Assembly: GCA_963696655.1 (NCBI GenBank)
Contig: CAVOLB010000006.1
Span: forward strand, 1-20,617
Length of the DNA stretch: 20,617 nucleotides
DNA from: Hypericibacter sp963696655
GTDB taxonomy: Bacteria > Pseudomonadota > Alphaproteobacteria > Dongiales > Dongiaceae
Direction: 5' to 3'
Positions 1 to 7,162 of the stretch are shown here, in pieces. The notes under the pieces were generated by a model, which was given only the letters and a program-made list of their open reading frames with translations, was not told the origin of the DNA and did no database searches. Both the position numbers and the translations under genes were made by a program. Within the stretch, counting starts at the first letter, position 1, and the number at the start of each line of letters is the position of its first letter.

Positions 1-869
1 GTCGCGCCCGCGGCCGCGAAGACAGCCGCAATCTGGCGCAGGCCGATTATGCCGTGGTCTCCCACGGCAAGAGCGGGCGGACCTGGCTCAGCGTCATGCT
101 GTCGCGCTTCTTCCAGCTTCGCTACGGCCTCTCCGAGCGCAGTCTCCTGATCTTCGACAATCTGCACCGCAAGAACCGGGCGATCCCGAAGATCCTCTTC
201 ACCCACGACAACTACATCCGCGATTACCTCGGCAACGGGACCCGCAAGACCGCCTTCTACGAGACGCCGACGGCGCTCCTGGTGCGCAACCCGGCCGACG
301 TGGCGGTGTCGCAGTATTTTCAGTGGCGCCATCGGATGCTGCCGCACAAGAAGGAGCTCAACGGCTATCCGGCGCATGGCGCCGAGGTGGCGATCTTCGA
401 CTTCGTGATGAACGAGGAGCAGGGGCTGAAGCGCGTCGTCGGCTTCATGAACGAGTGGGCGAGGGAATTGCCGAAGCTGCGCGACAAGCTGATCATCCGG
501 TACGAGGACATGCGCGCCCGGCCGCAGGTCGAGCTCCGCCGCCTGCTGACCTGGATGGCGTTCGATCCGACCGATGCCGAGATCGATCAGTCGGTCGAGT
601 TCGCCGCCTTCGAGAATCTGAAGAAGCTCGAGCAGAAGCGGGTGTTCTGGTGGTCGGGCACCCGGATGGTGCCGGGGCAGAAGGGCAATCCGGACTCCTT
701 CAAGGTCCGGCGGGCCAAGGTCGGCGGCTATCGCGATTATTTCAACGACGATCAGGTCCGGCAGATCGACAGCTATGTCCGCGCTCATCTGGACCCGATG
801 TTCGGCTATGACGGCGCGGAGACGCCGGCGCCGGTCGTGACCGAGATGCGGCGCGCGGCCGGGCAATAG
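1..869 (+). CDS. Sulfotransferase domain protein, 5' end cut by window edge
   Basis: This is a PAPS-dependent sulfotransferase, which would move a sulfuryl group to a hydroxyl or amine of a carbohydrate, lipid or small molecule; the acceptor cannot be read from sequence. The 5'-phosphosulfate loop GKSGRTWL is at bases 66-89. The 3'-phosphate-binding stretch LVRNPADVAVS is at 279-311. A late RRAKVGGYRDYF segment matches the family's C-terminal PAPS-binding motif. The reading frame is open to the left edge, and the residues before the GTG at 54 (ADYAVVSHGKSG) read as the normal first beta strand. The true start therefore lies upstream and GTG 54 is only an internal codon. About 288 residues are visible, so little is missing. 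The next gene starts 67 bases downstream on the same strand and is a glycosyltransferase, which suggests glycan decoration. Confidence 0.88.
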   Translation, partial: RARGREDSRNLAQADYAVVSHGKSGRTWLSVMLSRFFQLRYGLSERSLLIFDNLHRKNRAIPKILFTHDNYIRDYLGNGTRKTAFYETPTALLVRNPADVAVSQYFQWRHRMLPHKKELNGYPAHGAEVAIFDFVMNEEQGLKRVVGFMNEWARELPKLRDKLIIRYEDMRARPQVELRRLLTWMAFDPTDAEIDQSVEFAAFENLKKLEQKRVFWWSGTRMVPGQKGNPDSFKVRRAKVGGYRDYFNDDQVRQIDSYVRAHLDPMFGYDGAETPAPVVTEMRRAAGQ

Positions 870-895
870 GCGTTCCAAGAATTCGGTCGGGGGTC

Positions 896-912
896 TCACG
901 CCCCTTGCGTGA
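896..912. repeat. Short inverted repeat between sulfotransferase and GT8 genes
   Basis: TCACGC and GCGTGA form a perfect 6-bp stem around a 5-base loop. No T-run follows, so it is not a standard intrinsic terminator. It lies 24 bases before the chosen ATG of the next gene and could be a small leader hairpin or chance. Confidence 0.35.
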
Positions 913-936
913 TGGACTGGTGACGAGGTGACAAGG

Positions 937-1863
937 ATGAGCGAGACGGTCATGCAGAAAAAGCCCTGCGTGTTCATTCAGACCAACGGAAAGCAGCTGG
1001 TGGGCGCGCTGGTGGCGGCCCATTCGCTGAAGCGCAACTCGAAGAACCCCGATGCGTTCGATGTCCGGATCATGCATCAGGAGGACCACGCGTTCTTCCG
1101 CGCGAAGGAGGGGAAACCCTACCTGCGCGACGGCCTGAAGCGCGTCTGGCACAATGACGACCTGCAGTCCTTCACGCCGCTGCGCTTCATGCCGCCCGAG
1201 CTGATGGGCTATGAGGGCCGCGCGGTCGTGATCGATCCGGACGTGTTCGCCCAAGGCGACATCTGGGAGCTGATCTCCCGCGACATGCAGGGCAAGGCGA
1301 TCATGTGCCGGCGCCGCGGCGCGCGGAAGCTGCATGCCACCAGCGTGATGCTGCTCGACTGCGCCAAGCTCAAGCACTGGAACGTGCCGAAGCAGTTCAA
1401 CGAGCTGTTCGAGTTCAAGCGCGACTATATCGAGTGGACCAGCCTGATCACCGAGCCGCAGGAGACGATCGGACTCCTGGAGAACGAGTGGAACGATTTC
1501 GACAATCTCACGCCGGCGACCAAGCTGGTTCACAACACCAAGCGCAAGACCCAGCCCTGGAAGACCGGCCTCAAGGTCGATTTCCAGCCGGTGGACCGGG
1601 TCTATTTCTTCCCGCCCTGGGCCTGGGTCATGATCGCGCGGCGCAAGCTGTTCGGCGATTACGGCCTGATGGGCCGCTATAATCCGCATCCCGATCCGAA
1701 GCAGGAGGCCTTCTTCTATGGCCTCTTACGCGAATGTCTCGATGCGGGCACCGTGACCGAGGCGCAGCTGCGCGAAGAGATGCGCCACAACCACATCCGC
1801 CACGACTCGCTCGATCTGCTGCGGCGCGTGCCGCCGTTGGAATCGCGGCCGCTCGCCGCCTGA
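937..1863 (+). CDS. GT8-like glycosyltransferase family protein
   Basis: The protein has 308 residues and looks like a retaining GT-A glycosyltransferase related to family 8. After an N-terminal strand and helix (VFIQTNGKQLVGALVAAHSL) it carries VVIDPDVFAQGDI, where Asp100-Pro-Asp102 sits in the place of the metal-binding DxD. LVHNTKRKTQPWKTG, with His199, resembles the family's C-terminal HxxGxxKPW metal-ligand motif. No signal peptide or membrane segment is seen, so it probably works in the cytoplasm on a sugar-nucleotide donor; donor and acceptor are unknown. I chose ATG 937 because GAGG at 925-928 stands 8 bases upstream. A GTG at 928 in the same frame overlaps that site. It follows the sulfotransferase on the same strand and may share its transcript. 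The assignment rests on motifs, not on overall similarity that I could test. Confidence 0.68.
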   Translation: MSETVMQKKPCVFIQTNGKQLVGALVAAHSLKRNSKNPDAFDVRIMHQEDHAFFRAKEGKPYLRDGLKRVWHNDDLQSFTPLRFMPPELMGYEGRAVVIDPDVFAQGDIWELISRDMQGKAIMCRRRGARKLHATSVMLLDCAKLKHWNVPKQFNELFEFKRDYIEWTSLITEPQETIGLLENEWNDFDNLTPATKLVHNTKRKTQPWKTGLKVDFQPVDRVYFFPPWAWVMIARRKLFGDYGLMGRYNPHPDPKQEAFFYGLLRECLDAGTVTEAQLREEMRHNHIRHDSLDLLRRVPPLESRPLAA

Positions 1864-1876
1864 ACCGATCCCGTCC

Positions 1877-1912
1877 CGCGACGGTGGGGCTCTCCCGGGC
1901 CCGACCGTCGCG
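1877..1912. terminator. Strong stem-loop after the GT8-like gene
   Basis: CGCGACGGT (1877-1885) and ACCGTCGCG (1904-1912) form a perfect 9-bp stem. Inside it, after one G-G mismatch, GGGC and GCCC add four more pairs around an 8-base loop. This is the strongest hairpin I found between genes on the left side. It sits 13 bases after the GT8 stop and 27 before the GST start. The downstream bases are pyrimidine-rich (CTTCCTT) but not a true T-run. It may end or attenuate transcription, or protect the 3' end of the upstream message. Confidence 0.5.
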
Positions 1913-1939
1913 AGGACGCTTCCTTCGCAGAGGGATCCG

Positions 1940-2560
1940 ATGCTGAAGCTGTTCTACGCGCCCAACAGCTGCGCGATGGCCTCGCACATCGCCCTCGAGG
2001 AAGCGGGCGCCGCCTATGAGGCGGTGAAGGTCGATCTGGTCGCGGGCGATCAGCGCAAGCCCGATTATCTCGCCATCAATCCCAAGGGCCGCGTCCCGGC
2101 GCTCGTCACCGACCGCGGCATCCTGACCGAGAATCCGGCCATCCTCGCCTTCGTGGCGCAGACCCATCCCGCAGCGCGCCTGGCGCCGCTGGACGACGCC
2201 TACGAGTTCGGCCGGATCCAGTCCTTCAACAGCTATCTCTGCTCGACCGTCCATGTCGCCCATGCCCATCGCATGCGGGCCTACCGCTGGGCCGACGATC
2301 CTGCCGCCATGGCCGAGCTGCGGCGCAAGGTGCCGCAGAATGTCGGCGAGTGTTTCGAGTTGATCGAGAACGAGATGTTCGAGGGGCCCTGGGTCATGGG
2401 GGAGCGTTACTCGGTCAGCGACCCCTATCTCTTCACGCTGTCGGGCTGGCTCAAAGGCGACGATGTCGAGCTGGCGCGCTTCCCGAAGATTCACGACCAC
2501 TATAGGCGCATGCAGCAGCGCCCGGCCGTCGCCAAAATTCTCCCGCTACACCGGCATTAA
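1940..2560 (+). CDS. Glutathione S-transferase family protein
   Basis: This 206-residue protein has the normal GST layout of a thioredoxin fold (about 1-78) and an all-helical domain (about 88-200). MLKLFYAPNSCAMASHIALEE at the N-terminus is typical of bacterial beta-class enzymes, with Cys11 in the position of their catalytic cysteine. NPKGRVPAL supplies the cis-proline (Pro53) that faces glutathione. TENPAIL (Glu64-Asn65) replaces the more common Glu-Ser pair. The C-terminal VSDPYLFTL fits the conserved N-capping segment of helix 6. It is cytosolic. It probably conjugates glutathione to electrophiles or reduces mixed disulfides, but the substrate is unknown. AGAGGGA at 1929-1935 is a good ribosome site, 4 bases before the ATG. 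Its TAA overlaps the stop of the convergent ELM1-family gene. Confidence 0.9.
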   Translation: MLKLFYAPNSCAMASHIALEEAGAAYEAVKVDLVAGDQRKPDYLAINPKGRVPALVTDRGILTENPAILAFVAQTHPAARLAPLDDAYEFGRIQSFNSYLCSTVHVAHAHRMRAYRWADDPAAMAELRRKVPQNVGECFELIENEMFEGPWVMGERYSVSDPYLFTLSGWLKGDDVELARFPKIHDHYRRMQQRPAVAKILPLHRH

Positions 2561-3693
2561 CGCGGGCGCGCGAACAGGGCGCGGACCCGGGCCAAGGCCG
2601 CAGCCCTGTCGTCCGGCGCCGGTTTCCCGGCGGCGGGGGCGGGATCGCCGAGCCAGGCCGCATGGCCTTCCTCGACCAGGCGCCGAAGGATCACCCGGAC
2701 ATCGCGCCGGACCCGTCCCGGCAGCAGATGGGCCAGCGCCCAATGTTTCAGACGCTGCGGCGCCAGCGCTTCGCCGATCCCGCGCGACGCGGCAAGCCCG
2801 GGATGACCCGACGGCCGCATCGCGCTCCAGCCCCAGCCCATATCGAAGAGATAAACCGGCTTGCCGGTGCTGCAGGCTTCGGCCGCCATCGACATGCTTT
2901 CGCCGGTCACGATGAATTCGTCGGCCAGCGCCAGCAGCCCGAGATAGGGATTGGCCTCGGGATCGGGCGTCCAATCATGGAAAAAGGCGGGCTTGGCGAT
3001 GGCGTCGCGCAAGGCCGCCGCCGCGTCCGGGCGGGTGCGCGGGCTGGTGGTCACCAGGAGCGAGGCGCCGCGCAGGCGGGCCAGCGCGTTGGCCTGCCGC
3101 GCCAGCTCGCGCGCCATGGCCGCATCGAAGACATAGGGCGGGCTGTTGCCGCCGACCAGGATCGCGATCCAGGGCCGGGGCAGGGGAGGAAGTCTTGGCG
3201 CCCATGTCTCGGCGGCTTCAGCCAGCCCTGACGCCGTGACGCGATGCAGCGGCGCCCCGATGGTCAGCACATTGGCGCGTTCCGGGACGCGATATTGCGG
3301 CGTGGTGACGATCAGGTCGAAATGACGGGGATCGGCCCAGGGCCGGCCCAGATGAACCAGCCGTGTCCGCTGCGGCGGCGAAGCCCGTTGCGCCTGGGAT
3401 TTGATCCAGCGCGCCACCGGCTCGTTGCGGCGCCCGGCCGAGATGACGAGATCGGGCCAGGGCGGCGCCAGCGCGCTCGCGCCCGCGTCGATCACGCCGG
3501 CCAGCGTGCTGCCCAGGAGCCGGTTGGTGACGAACTCGGTCTTGCGGAAGCGAAGCGATTTGATCACGAAACGCCAGCCCAGGGCTTCGGCCAAGCCCAG
3601 CACCTGCGCATTGTCGCCGGCACGGTAGCTCGTCAACAGCCAGACGCCGGCCGGGCTTTCGAGCGCTTGGGGCTCGGATGGCGCCGTGGGCAT
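2557..3693 (-). CDS. ELM1-family (DUF1022) GT-B-like protein
   Basis: The 378-residue protein belongs to the family annotated as mitochondrial fission ELM1-like (PF06258), common in alphaproteobacteria. Family signatures are present: VWLLTSYRAGDNAQ and LAEALG near residues 17-38, ISAGRRNEPVARWIK, LVHLGRPW, ILVGGNSPPY, and FIVTGESMSMAAEACSTGKPVYLFD. The glycine-rich and TGESMSMAAEA segments recall nucleotide-sugar binding in GT-B glycosyltransferases, and the bacterial function is not established. I placed the start at ATG 3693 because the family's first beta strand begins soon after it. No good Shine-Dalgarno precedes it, and the upstream oxygenase stop is only 14 bases away, so translational coupling is likely. 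Upstream extension of this frame would run through the oxygenase gene and is rejected. The neighbours suggest a role in carbohydrate or envelope metabolism. Confidence 0.85.
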   Translation of the reverse strand: MPTAPSEPQALESPAGVWLLTSYRAGDNAQVLGLAEALGWRFVIKSLRFRKTEFVTNRLLGSTLAGVIDAGASALAPPWPDLVISAGRRNEPVARWIKSQAQRASPPQRTRLVHLGRPWADPRHFDLIVTTPQYRVPERANVLTIGAPLHRVTASGLAEAAETWAPRLPPLPRPWIAILVGGNSPPYVFDAAMARELARQANALARLRGASLLVTTSPRTRPDAAAALRDAIAKPAFFHDWTPDPEANPYLGLLALADEFIVTGESMSMAAEACSTGKPVYLFDMGWGWSAMRPSGHPGLAASRGIGEALAPQRLKHWALAHLLPGRVRRDVRVILRRLVEEGHAAWLGDPAPAAGKPAPDDRAAALARVRALFARPR

Positions 3694-3707
3694 GTCGGGC
3701 GGGGCGG

Positions 3708-4559
3708 TCAGTAGCGATCCGCGCCCACCGAGCGCCGGCTGATCTGGCGGATCTGCGGCCAATGCAGCAGCCGGGCCGGGATGCTCATGCCGCGCGTGGC
3801 AAAGGCCTTGAAGGGCAGCTCGGCGATGAAATTGATGTAGCGGCGGGGCTGGACCGAAGGTCCGCGCGGCGTCACGCCATGGACCGACTGCGCCGAATTG
3901 ACGAAACAGGCCAGCGTGTTGGGGCCGTAAGGCACCGCCTCGATCGGCGTCACATCCTCGGGCAGGATCATGCGGTAATTGAGGAAGCGCGGGCTGCGCT
4001 GCCAGCGATAGAACTCGAGATCGCCACCCTCCGACCGGTCCGCCGGATCGCGGAAGTAATAGAGCGCCGCGAACAGGGTCTGGCGCTTGTCGACATGGGG
4101 TGTCTTGACGGACGAGGTCCGGGTGCCCGGCGTGTTGATGACGAACTGGCATTCGAGCCGAAGGTCGACGCCGGGCTCGGCGCCCCGCACACCCACCCGG
4201 AAATCCTCGAGCCGGCGGCCGACGCGTTCCTCGAGTCGGGGAAAGGTCGCGCGCAGACTGTCGCCGAACACGCGGACGATGTCGTTCCAGAAGATCGTCG
4301 AGGTATGGATCTTGAAGAACTCGCGCCATTCGGGCGCGATCGCCGCGTTGTCGAGCACCTTGAAGGCGGGCAAGCGGGCCGCGGCATTTTCGATCGCGGC
4401 CGCCCGGCCGCCCAGGATCGTCTCGGCGGAGGGGAAGGAGGCGTCCAGCTGCCGATAGAGCTCGGCGGGCAAAGCCGCCCTGCTCACATAATGGGCAAAG
4501 GGCTCGCGCACCACGCTGGATGCGGAGGTCGACGCCAGAAGGCTGCCATTCATCGTCAT
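3708..4559 (-). CDS. 2OG-Fe(II) oxygenase family protein
   Basis: This is a predicted non-haem iron dioxygenase of 283 residues that would couple 2-oxoglutarate decarboxylation to hydroxylation of an unknown substrate. The iron-binding triad is visible: His155 and Asp157 in TPHVDKRQTLFAALYYF, and His227 in SAQSVHGVTPRG. Arg239 or Arg240 in QPRRYINFI is the likely 2OG carboxylate ligand. The GGDLEFYRW segment fits the core double-stranded beta-helix. I chose ATG 4559 (MTMNGS); a GGACGAG-like site lies just upstream, and ATG 4553 is an alternative. The frame remains open to 4904, but that upstream part lies in noncoding-looking DNA. It is the first gene of a two-gene unit with the ELM1-family gene. 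Confidence 0.82.
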   Translation of the reverse strand: MTMNGSLLASTSASSVVREPFAHYVSRAALPAELYRQLDASFPSAETILGGRAAAIENAAARLPAFKVLDNAAIAPEWREFFKIHTSTIFWNDIVRVFGDSLRATFPRLEERVGRRLEDFRVGVRGAEPGVDLRLECQFVINTPGTRTSSVKTPHVDKRQTLFAALYYFRDPADRSEGGDLEFYRWQRSPRFLNYRMILPEDVTPIEAVPYGPNTLACFVNSAQSVHGVTPRGPSVQPRRYINFIAELPFKAFATRGMSIPARLLHWPQIRQISRRSVGADRY

Positions 4560-4891
4560 GCCGCTCGTCCATGCCCCCGGCAGAGGTCCTGGGTCTCTGC
4601 CGCATGCGTTGCGTTGATAATCCAATTCCCCACTGATTGCATGGCAAAAGCAAGTCGCCGCGATGTCACGGGGTGGCCGGCCGGGGCCGAGGACGGCAGG
4701 CTGGCATACCGCAACCGTCAGTGTAATGCTGCAATTTGAATCTAACGCGATGATTTGACCGACGTTCTCGGCGAATGTTATTGATTCTGCCGTATCGGAC
4801 AGAATGTTGCCAACAGCCTTGAGATCGATCCGATCGGAATCGAGTGCCGATTCTCGCCGTTCCTCCACGGACCAGCAGGCAGGCAAGATTG
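4560..4891. promoter_or_regulatory. Divergent intergenic region with AT-richer promoter DNA
   Basis: This 332-base gap separates the minus-strand oxygenase from the plus-strand kinase, so it should hold both promoters. Bases 4605-4810 are clearly less GC-rich than the genes. On the plus strand TTGACC (4755-4760) and TATTGA (4779-4784) are 18 bases apart and could be a weak sigma70 promoter for the kinase operon, about 110 bases from its start. On the minus strand TTGCCA (4641-4636) with a -10-like TGGATT or GATTAT near 4615-4620 is a possible promoter at poor spacing. No convincing small ORF is present. Confidence 0.4.
4579..4601 (-). other. Leader hairpin upstream of the 2OG-Fe(II) oxygenase gene
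   Basis: GGCAGAG and CTCTGCC form a perfect 7-bp stem around a 9-base loop. It ends 20 bases before the oxygenase ATG, so it would lie in the 5' leader of that transcript, near the ribosome site. No U-run follows. It could affect translation or be bound by a protein. Confidence 0.35.
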
Positions 4892-6697
4892 ATGTTTCGG
4901 GCAAAAGGGAGTGCCGGCCTGCTGAGGCGAGCCGCGCTCATTTTCCTGCCCCTGGCGCTGGCGTCGGTCGGGATCATGGTGCTGCTCTATCGCGCCCAGT
5001 CCGACGCCTCCCTTTCGATCACCCAGGCCACGGAGCAGAAGAGCGTCGAGGTCGCGCAGCAGCGCTTCGTCGCCACCCTGGCCACGCTCGTTTCCGATGC
5101 CCGCTATCTGTCGCACGATCCGACCCTGAGGCGATGGCTCGCGGATGACAACGCCACCACATGGAAGGATGTCGGCGACGAGTATCTCGCCTTCGTCGCG
5201 ACCAAGCGCCTCTATGACAAGGTCCGCTTCATCGACCTCACGGGACGCGAACGGGTCCGCGCGAACTGGAACAAGGGGGACCCGATCCGCGTGCCGGTCG
5301 ACGAACTGCAGGACAAGGGTGTCCGCTATTTCGTCCGGGAGACGCTGAAGCTTCAGGCGGGCGATATCTATGTCTCGGACTTCGACCTCAATGTCGAGCA
5401 TGACAAGATCGAGGAGCCGCTCAATCCGGCGATCCGCGTCTCCACGCTGGTCTATGATCCGAGCGGACTCCCGCGCGGCATGATCGTGTTGAACTATCTG
5501 GGCCGACGCATCCTCGACCGTATGGCGCTCATGGCCACGCCCGGCCGCGACCAGATCTGGCTGCTCAACGAGGCAGGCTACTGGCTGCTGGGACCCAGCC
5601 GCGACGTCGAATGGAGCTTCATGTATCCCGACCGCGAGCAGCACCGGCTGGAGACCCTTTATCCCGATGCCTGGACGCAGCTGCAGAACGGTCCGGCAAG
5701 CGGGCAGTTCGCGACCCCCGCCGGTCTTTTCACCTATGCCAAGCTGACGCGCGAACTGAGCGGCGCGGCTTCCGGCGGCGCGATCGACGCGGACAGCCGC
5801 CCGCTGCGGCTGCCGGCCTGGACCCTGATCGCCTTCATGCCCCAGTCGGCGCTGGATGCCGATCTGGCGCCGCTGCGGCAGCGGCTGAGCCTGGCCGGCG
5901 CGGTGCTGCTGACGTTGTTCGCCGCCGCCAGCTGGTTCCTGGCGCTCTATTGGGAAGAGCGGCGCGCCGCGGAAGAACAGATGACGGCGCTCAATCAGCG
6001 CCTCGCGCGCGACAATGCGGAACTCGACGCGGTGAACCGGGAACTGGAGTCCTTCAGCTATTCCGTATCGCACGACCTGCGGGCGCCCTTGCGCGCCATC
6101 GATGGTTTCAGCCAGGCGCTCAACGAGGACTATGCGGACCGCCTCGATGCGGAAGGCCTGGGTTATCTCAGGCGCGTCCGCCAGGCCGCCCAGCGCATGG
6201 GCATGCTGATCGACGATCTGCTGCGCCTCGCCCATGTCACGCGCAGCGAGGTGGTGCGCGAAGAGGTCGATCTCACGGACATGGCGGACAAGGTGCTCCA
6301 GGAGCTGCAGCGGACGGCGCCGGAGCGCCATGTCGCCGCGACCATCGCGCCGGGGCTGAAGGTGCAGGCCGACGGCCGTCTGATGCGGGTCGTGCTCGAC
6401 AATCTCCTGGGGAATGCCTGGAAATTCACCGCCCGCCGCGACCCCGCCCGGATCGAGCTTGGGGTCGAGACCGTCGATGGCGAGCGGGCCTATTATGTGC
6501 GCGACAACGGGGCCGGATTCGACATGGCCTATGCGGGCAAGCTTTTCGGCGCCTTCCAACGGCTGCATGATGCGACCGACTTCCCCGACACCGGGGTCGG
6601 CCTGGCGACGGTCCAGCGCGTGATCCGCAAGCATGGCGGGCGAATCTGGGCGCAAGCCAGGCCGGACCAGGGCGCCACCTTCTATTTCACGTTGTGA
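4892..6697 (+). CDS. Membrane sensor histidine kinase, Cph1-like catalytic core
   Basis: The 601-residue kinase has a transmembrane segment at about 14-34, a periplasmic sensor of about 290 residues, a second transmembrane segment at about 332-354, a short coiled linker, then HisKA and HATPase domains. The sensor contains VRFIDLTGRERVRANWN and VSTLVYDPSGLPRGMIVLNYLG, which read like the two halves of a double Cache-type fold. The phosphorylated residue is His394 in VSHDLRAPLRAI. The ATP site has an N-box around Asn508 (DNLLGNAWKF), G1 DNGAGFD, F-box LFGAFQRLH and G2 GVGLATV. The FQRLH and TGVGLATVQRV forms are typical of kinases in cyanobacterial-phytochrome operons, but no photosensor is present. 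I prefer ATG 4892 to GTG 4844 because the membrane segment follows directly, although its ribosome site is weak. It leads a three-gene operon, with a 14-base gap to the receiver gene. Confidence 0.9.
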   Translation: MFRAKGSAGLLRRAALIFLPLALASVGIMVLLYRAQSDASLSITQATEQKSVEVAQQRFVATLATLVSDARYLSHDPTLRRWLADDNATTWKDVGDEYLAFVATKRLYDKVRFIDLTGRERVRANWNKGDPIRVPVDELQDKGVRYFVRETLKLQAGDIYVSDFDLNVEHDKIEEPLNPAIRVSTLVYDPSGLPRGMIVLNYLGRRILDRMALMATPGRDQIWLLNEAGYWLLGPSRDVEWSFMYPDREQHRLETLYPDAWTQLQNGPASGQFATPAGLFTYAKLTRELSGAASGGAIDADSRPLRLPAWTLIAFMPQSALDADLAPLRQRLSLAGAVLLTLFAAASWFLALYWEERRAAEEQMTALNQRLARDNAELDAVNRELESFSYSVSHDLRAPLRAIDGFSQALNEDYADRLDAEGLGYLRRVRQAAQRMGMLIDDLLRLAHVTRSEVVREEVDLTDMADKVLQELQRTAPERHVAATIAPGLKVQADGRLMRVVLDNLLGNAWKFTARRDPARIELGVETVDGERAYYVRDNGAGFDMAYAGKLFGAFQRLHDATDFPDTGVGLATVQRVIRKHGGRIWAQARPDQGATFYFTL

Positions 6698-6711
6698 ACG
6701 AGGTCTGAACG

Positions 6712-7149
6712 ATGCGGAACGCGGCAATCCTGCTGGTCGAGGACAATGACGACGACATCGCCCTGACGCTTCGGGCCTTCAAGAAGAACAACATCAAGAA
6801 CACGATCGTGGTGGCCCGCGACGGCGTCGAGGCCCTCGATTATCTCTTTGCCACCGGGGCTCATAGCGGGCGGGACCGGAACGATTTGCCGCAAGTCGTG
6901 CTGCTCGATCTCAAGCTGCCCCGGCTCGAAGGCCTGGAGGTGTTGCGCCGGATCCGGGCCGAGGAAGCGACCAAGACATTGCCGGTCGTGGTTCTGACCT
7001 CTTCCAAGGAAGAACAGGATCTGATTGCGAGCTATCGGTCGGGCTGCAACAGCTATGTGCGCAAGCCCGTCGATTTCGACGAGTTCGTGGAAGCCGCGCG
7101 TCAGCTCGGCCTCTATTGGCTTCTCCTGAACGAAGCGCCGCCGCGCTGA
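6712..7149 (+). CDS. Single-domain response regulator, Rcp1-like
   Basis: This 145-residue protein is a receiver domain and nothing else. Acidic residues Glu10 and Asp11 in ILLVEDNDDD would bind Mg2+, Asp66 in VVLLDLKLPR is the phospho-acceptor, Thr96 in LTSS is the switch residue and Lys118 in VRKPVDF is the conserved lysine. The loop GAHSGRDRNDLPQVVLLDL and the SYRSGCNSYVRKPVDF end are typical of the Rcp1 subfamily that partners Cph1-like kinases. With no DNA-binding domain, it must pass phosphate on or act by protein contact. CGAGG at 6699-6703 is the ribosome site, 8 bases before the ATG. The gene lies between a kinase and a hybrid kinase with 13-14-base gaps, so it is probably the acceptor for the first and may connect to the second. 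Confidence 0.92.
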   Translation: MRNAAILLVEDNDDDIALTLRAFKKNNIKNTIVVARDGVEALDYLFATGAHSGRDRNDLPQVVLLDLKLPRLEGLEVLRRIRAEEATKTLPVVVLTSSKEEQDLIASYRSGCNSYVRKPVDFDEFVEAARQLGLYWLLLNEAPPR

Positions 7150-7162
7150 CAAGGATCATTCC

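Noticed and set aside
742..1689. 315-codon minus-strand frame opposite the GT8-like gene
   Set aside because: It is an antisense shadow with no motif, and the opposite strand carries DPD and HxxxxxKxxPW-like motifs.
3694..4653. Upstream extension of the ELM1-family frame
   Set aside because: This part overlaps the 2OG oxygenase in another frame and has no domain signature; the family N-terminus begins right after ATG 3693.
4844..4891. GTG start 16 codons earlier for the first histidine kinase
   Set aside because: The added residues precede the positive-inside end of the membrane helix and contribute nothing; ATG 4892 is more typical, though neither has a strong ribosome site.
4778..6727. 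649-codon minus-strand frame opposite the histidine kinase
   Set aside because: It has the same antisense composition, while the plus-strand frame has complete kinase motifs.
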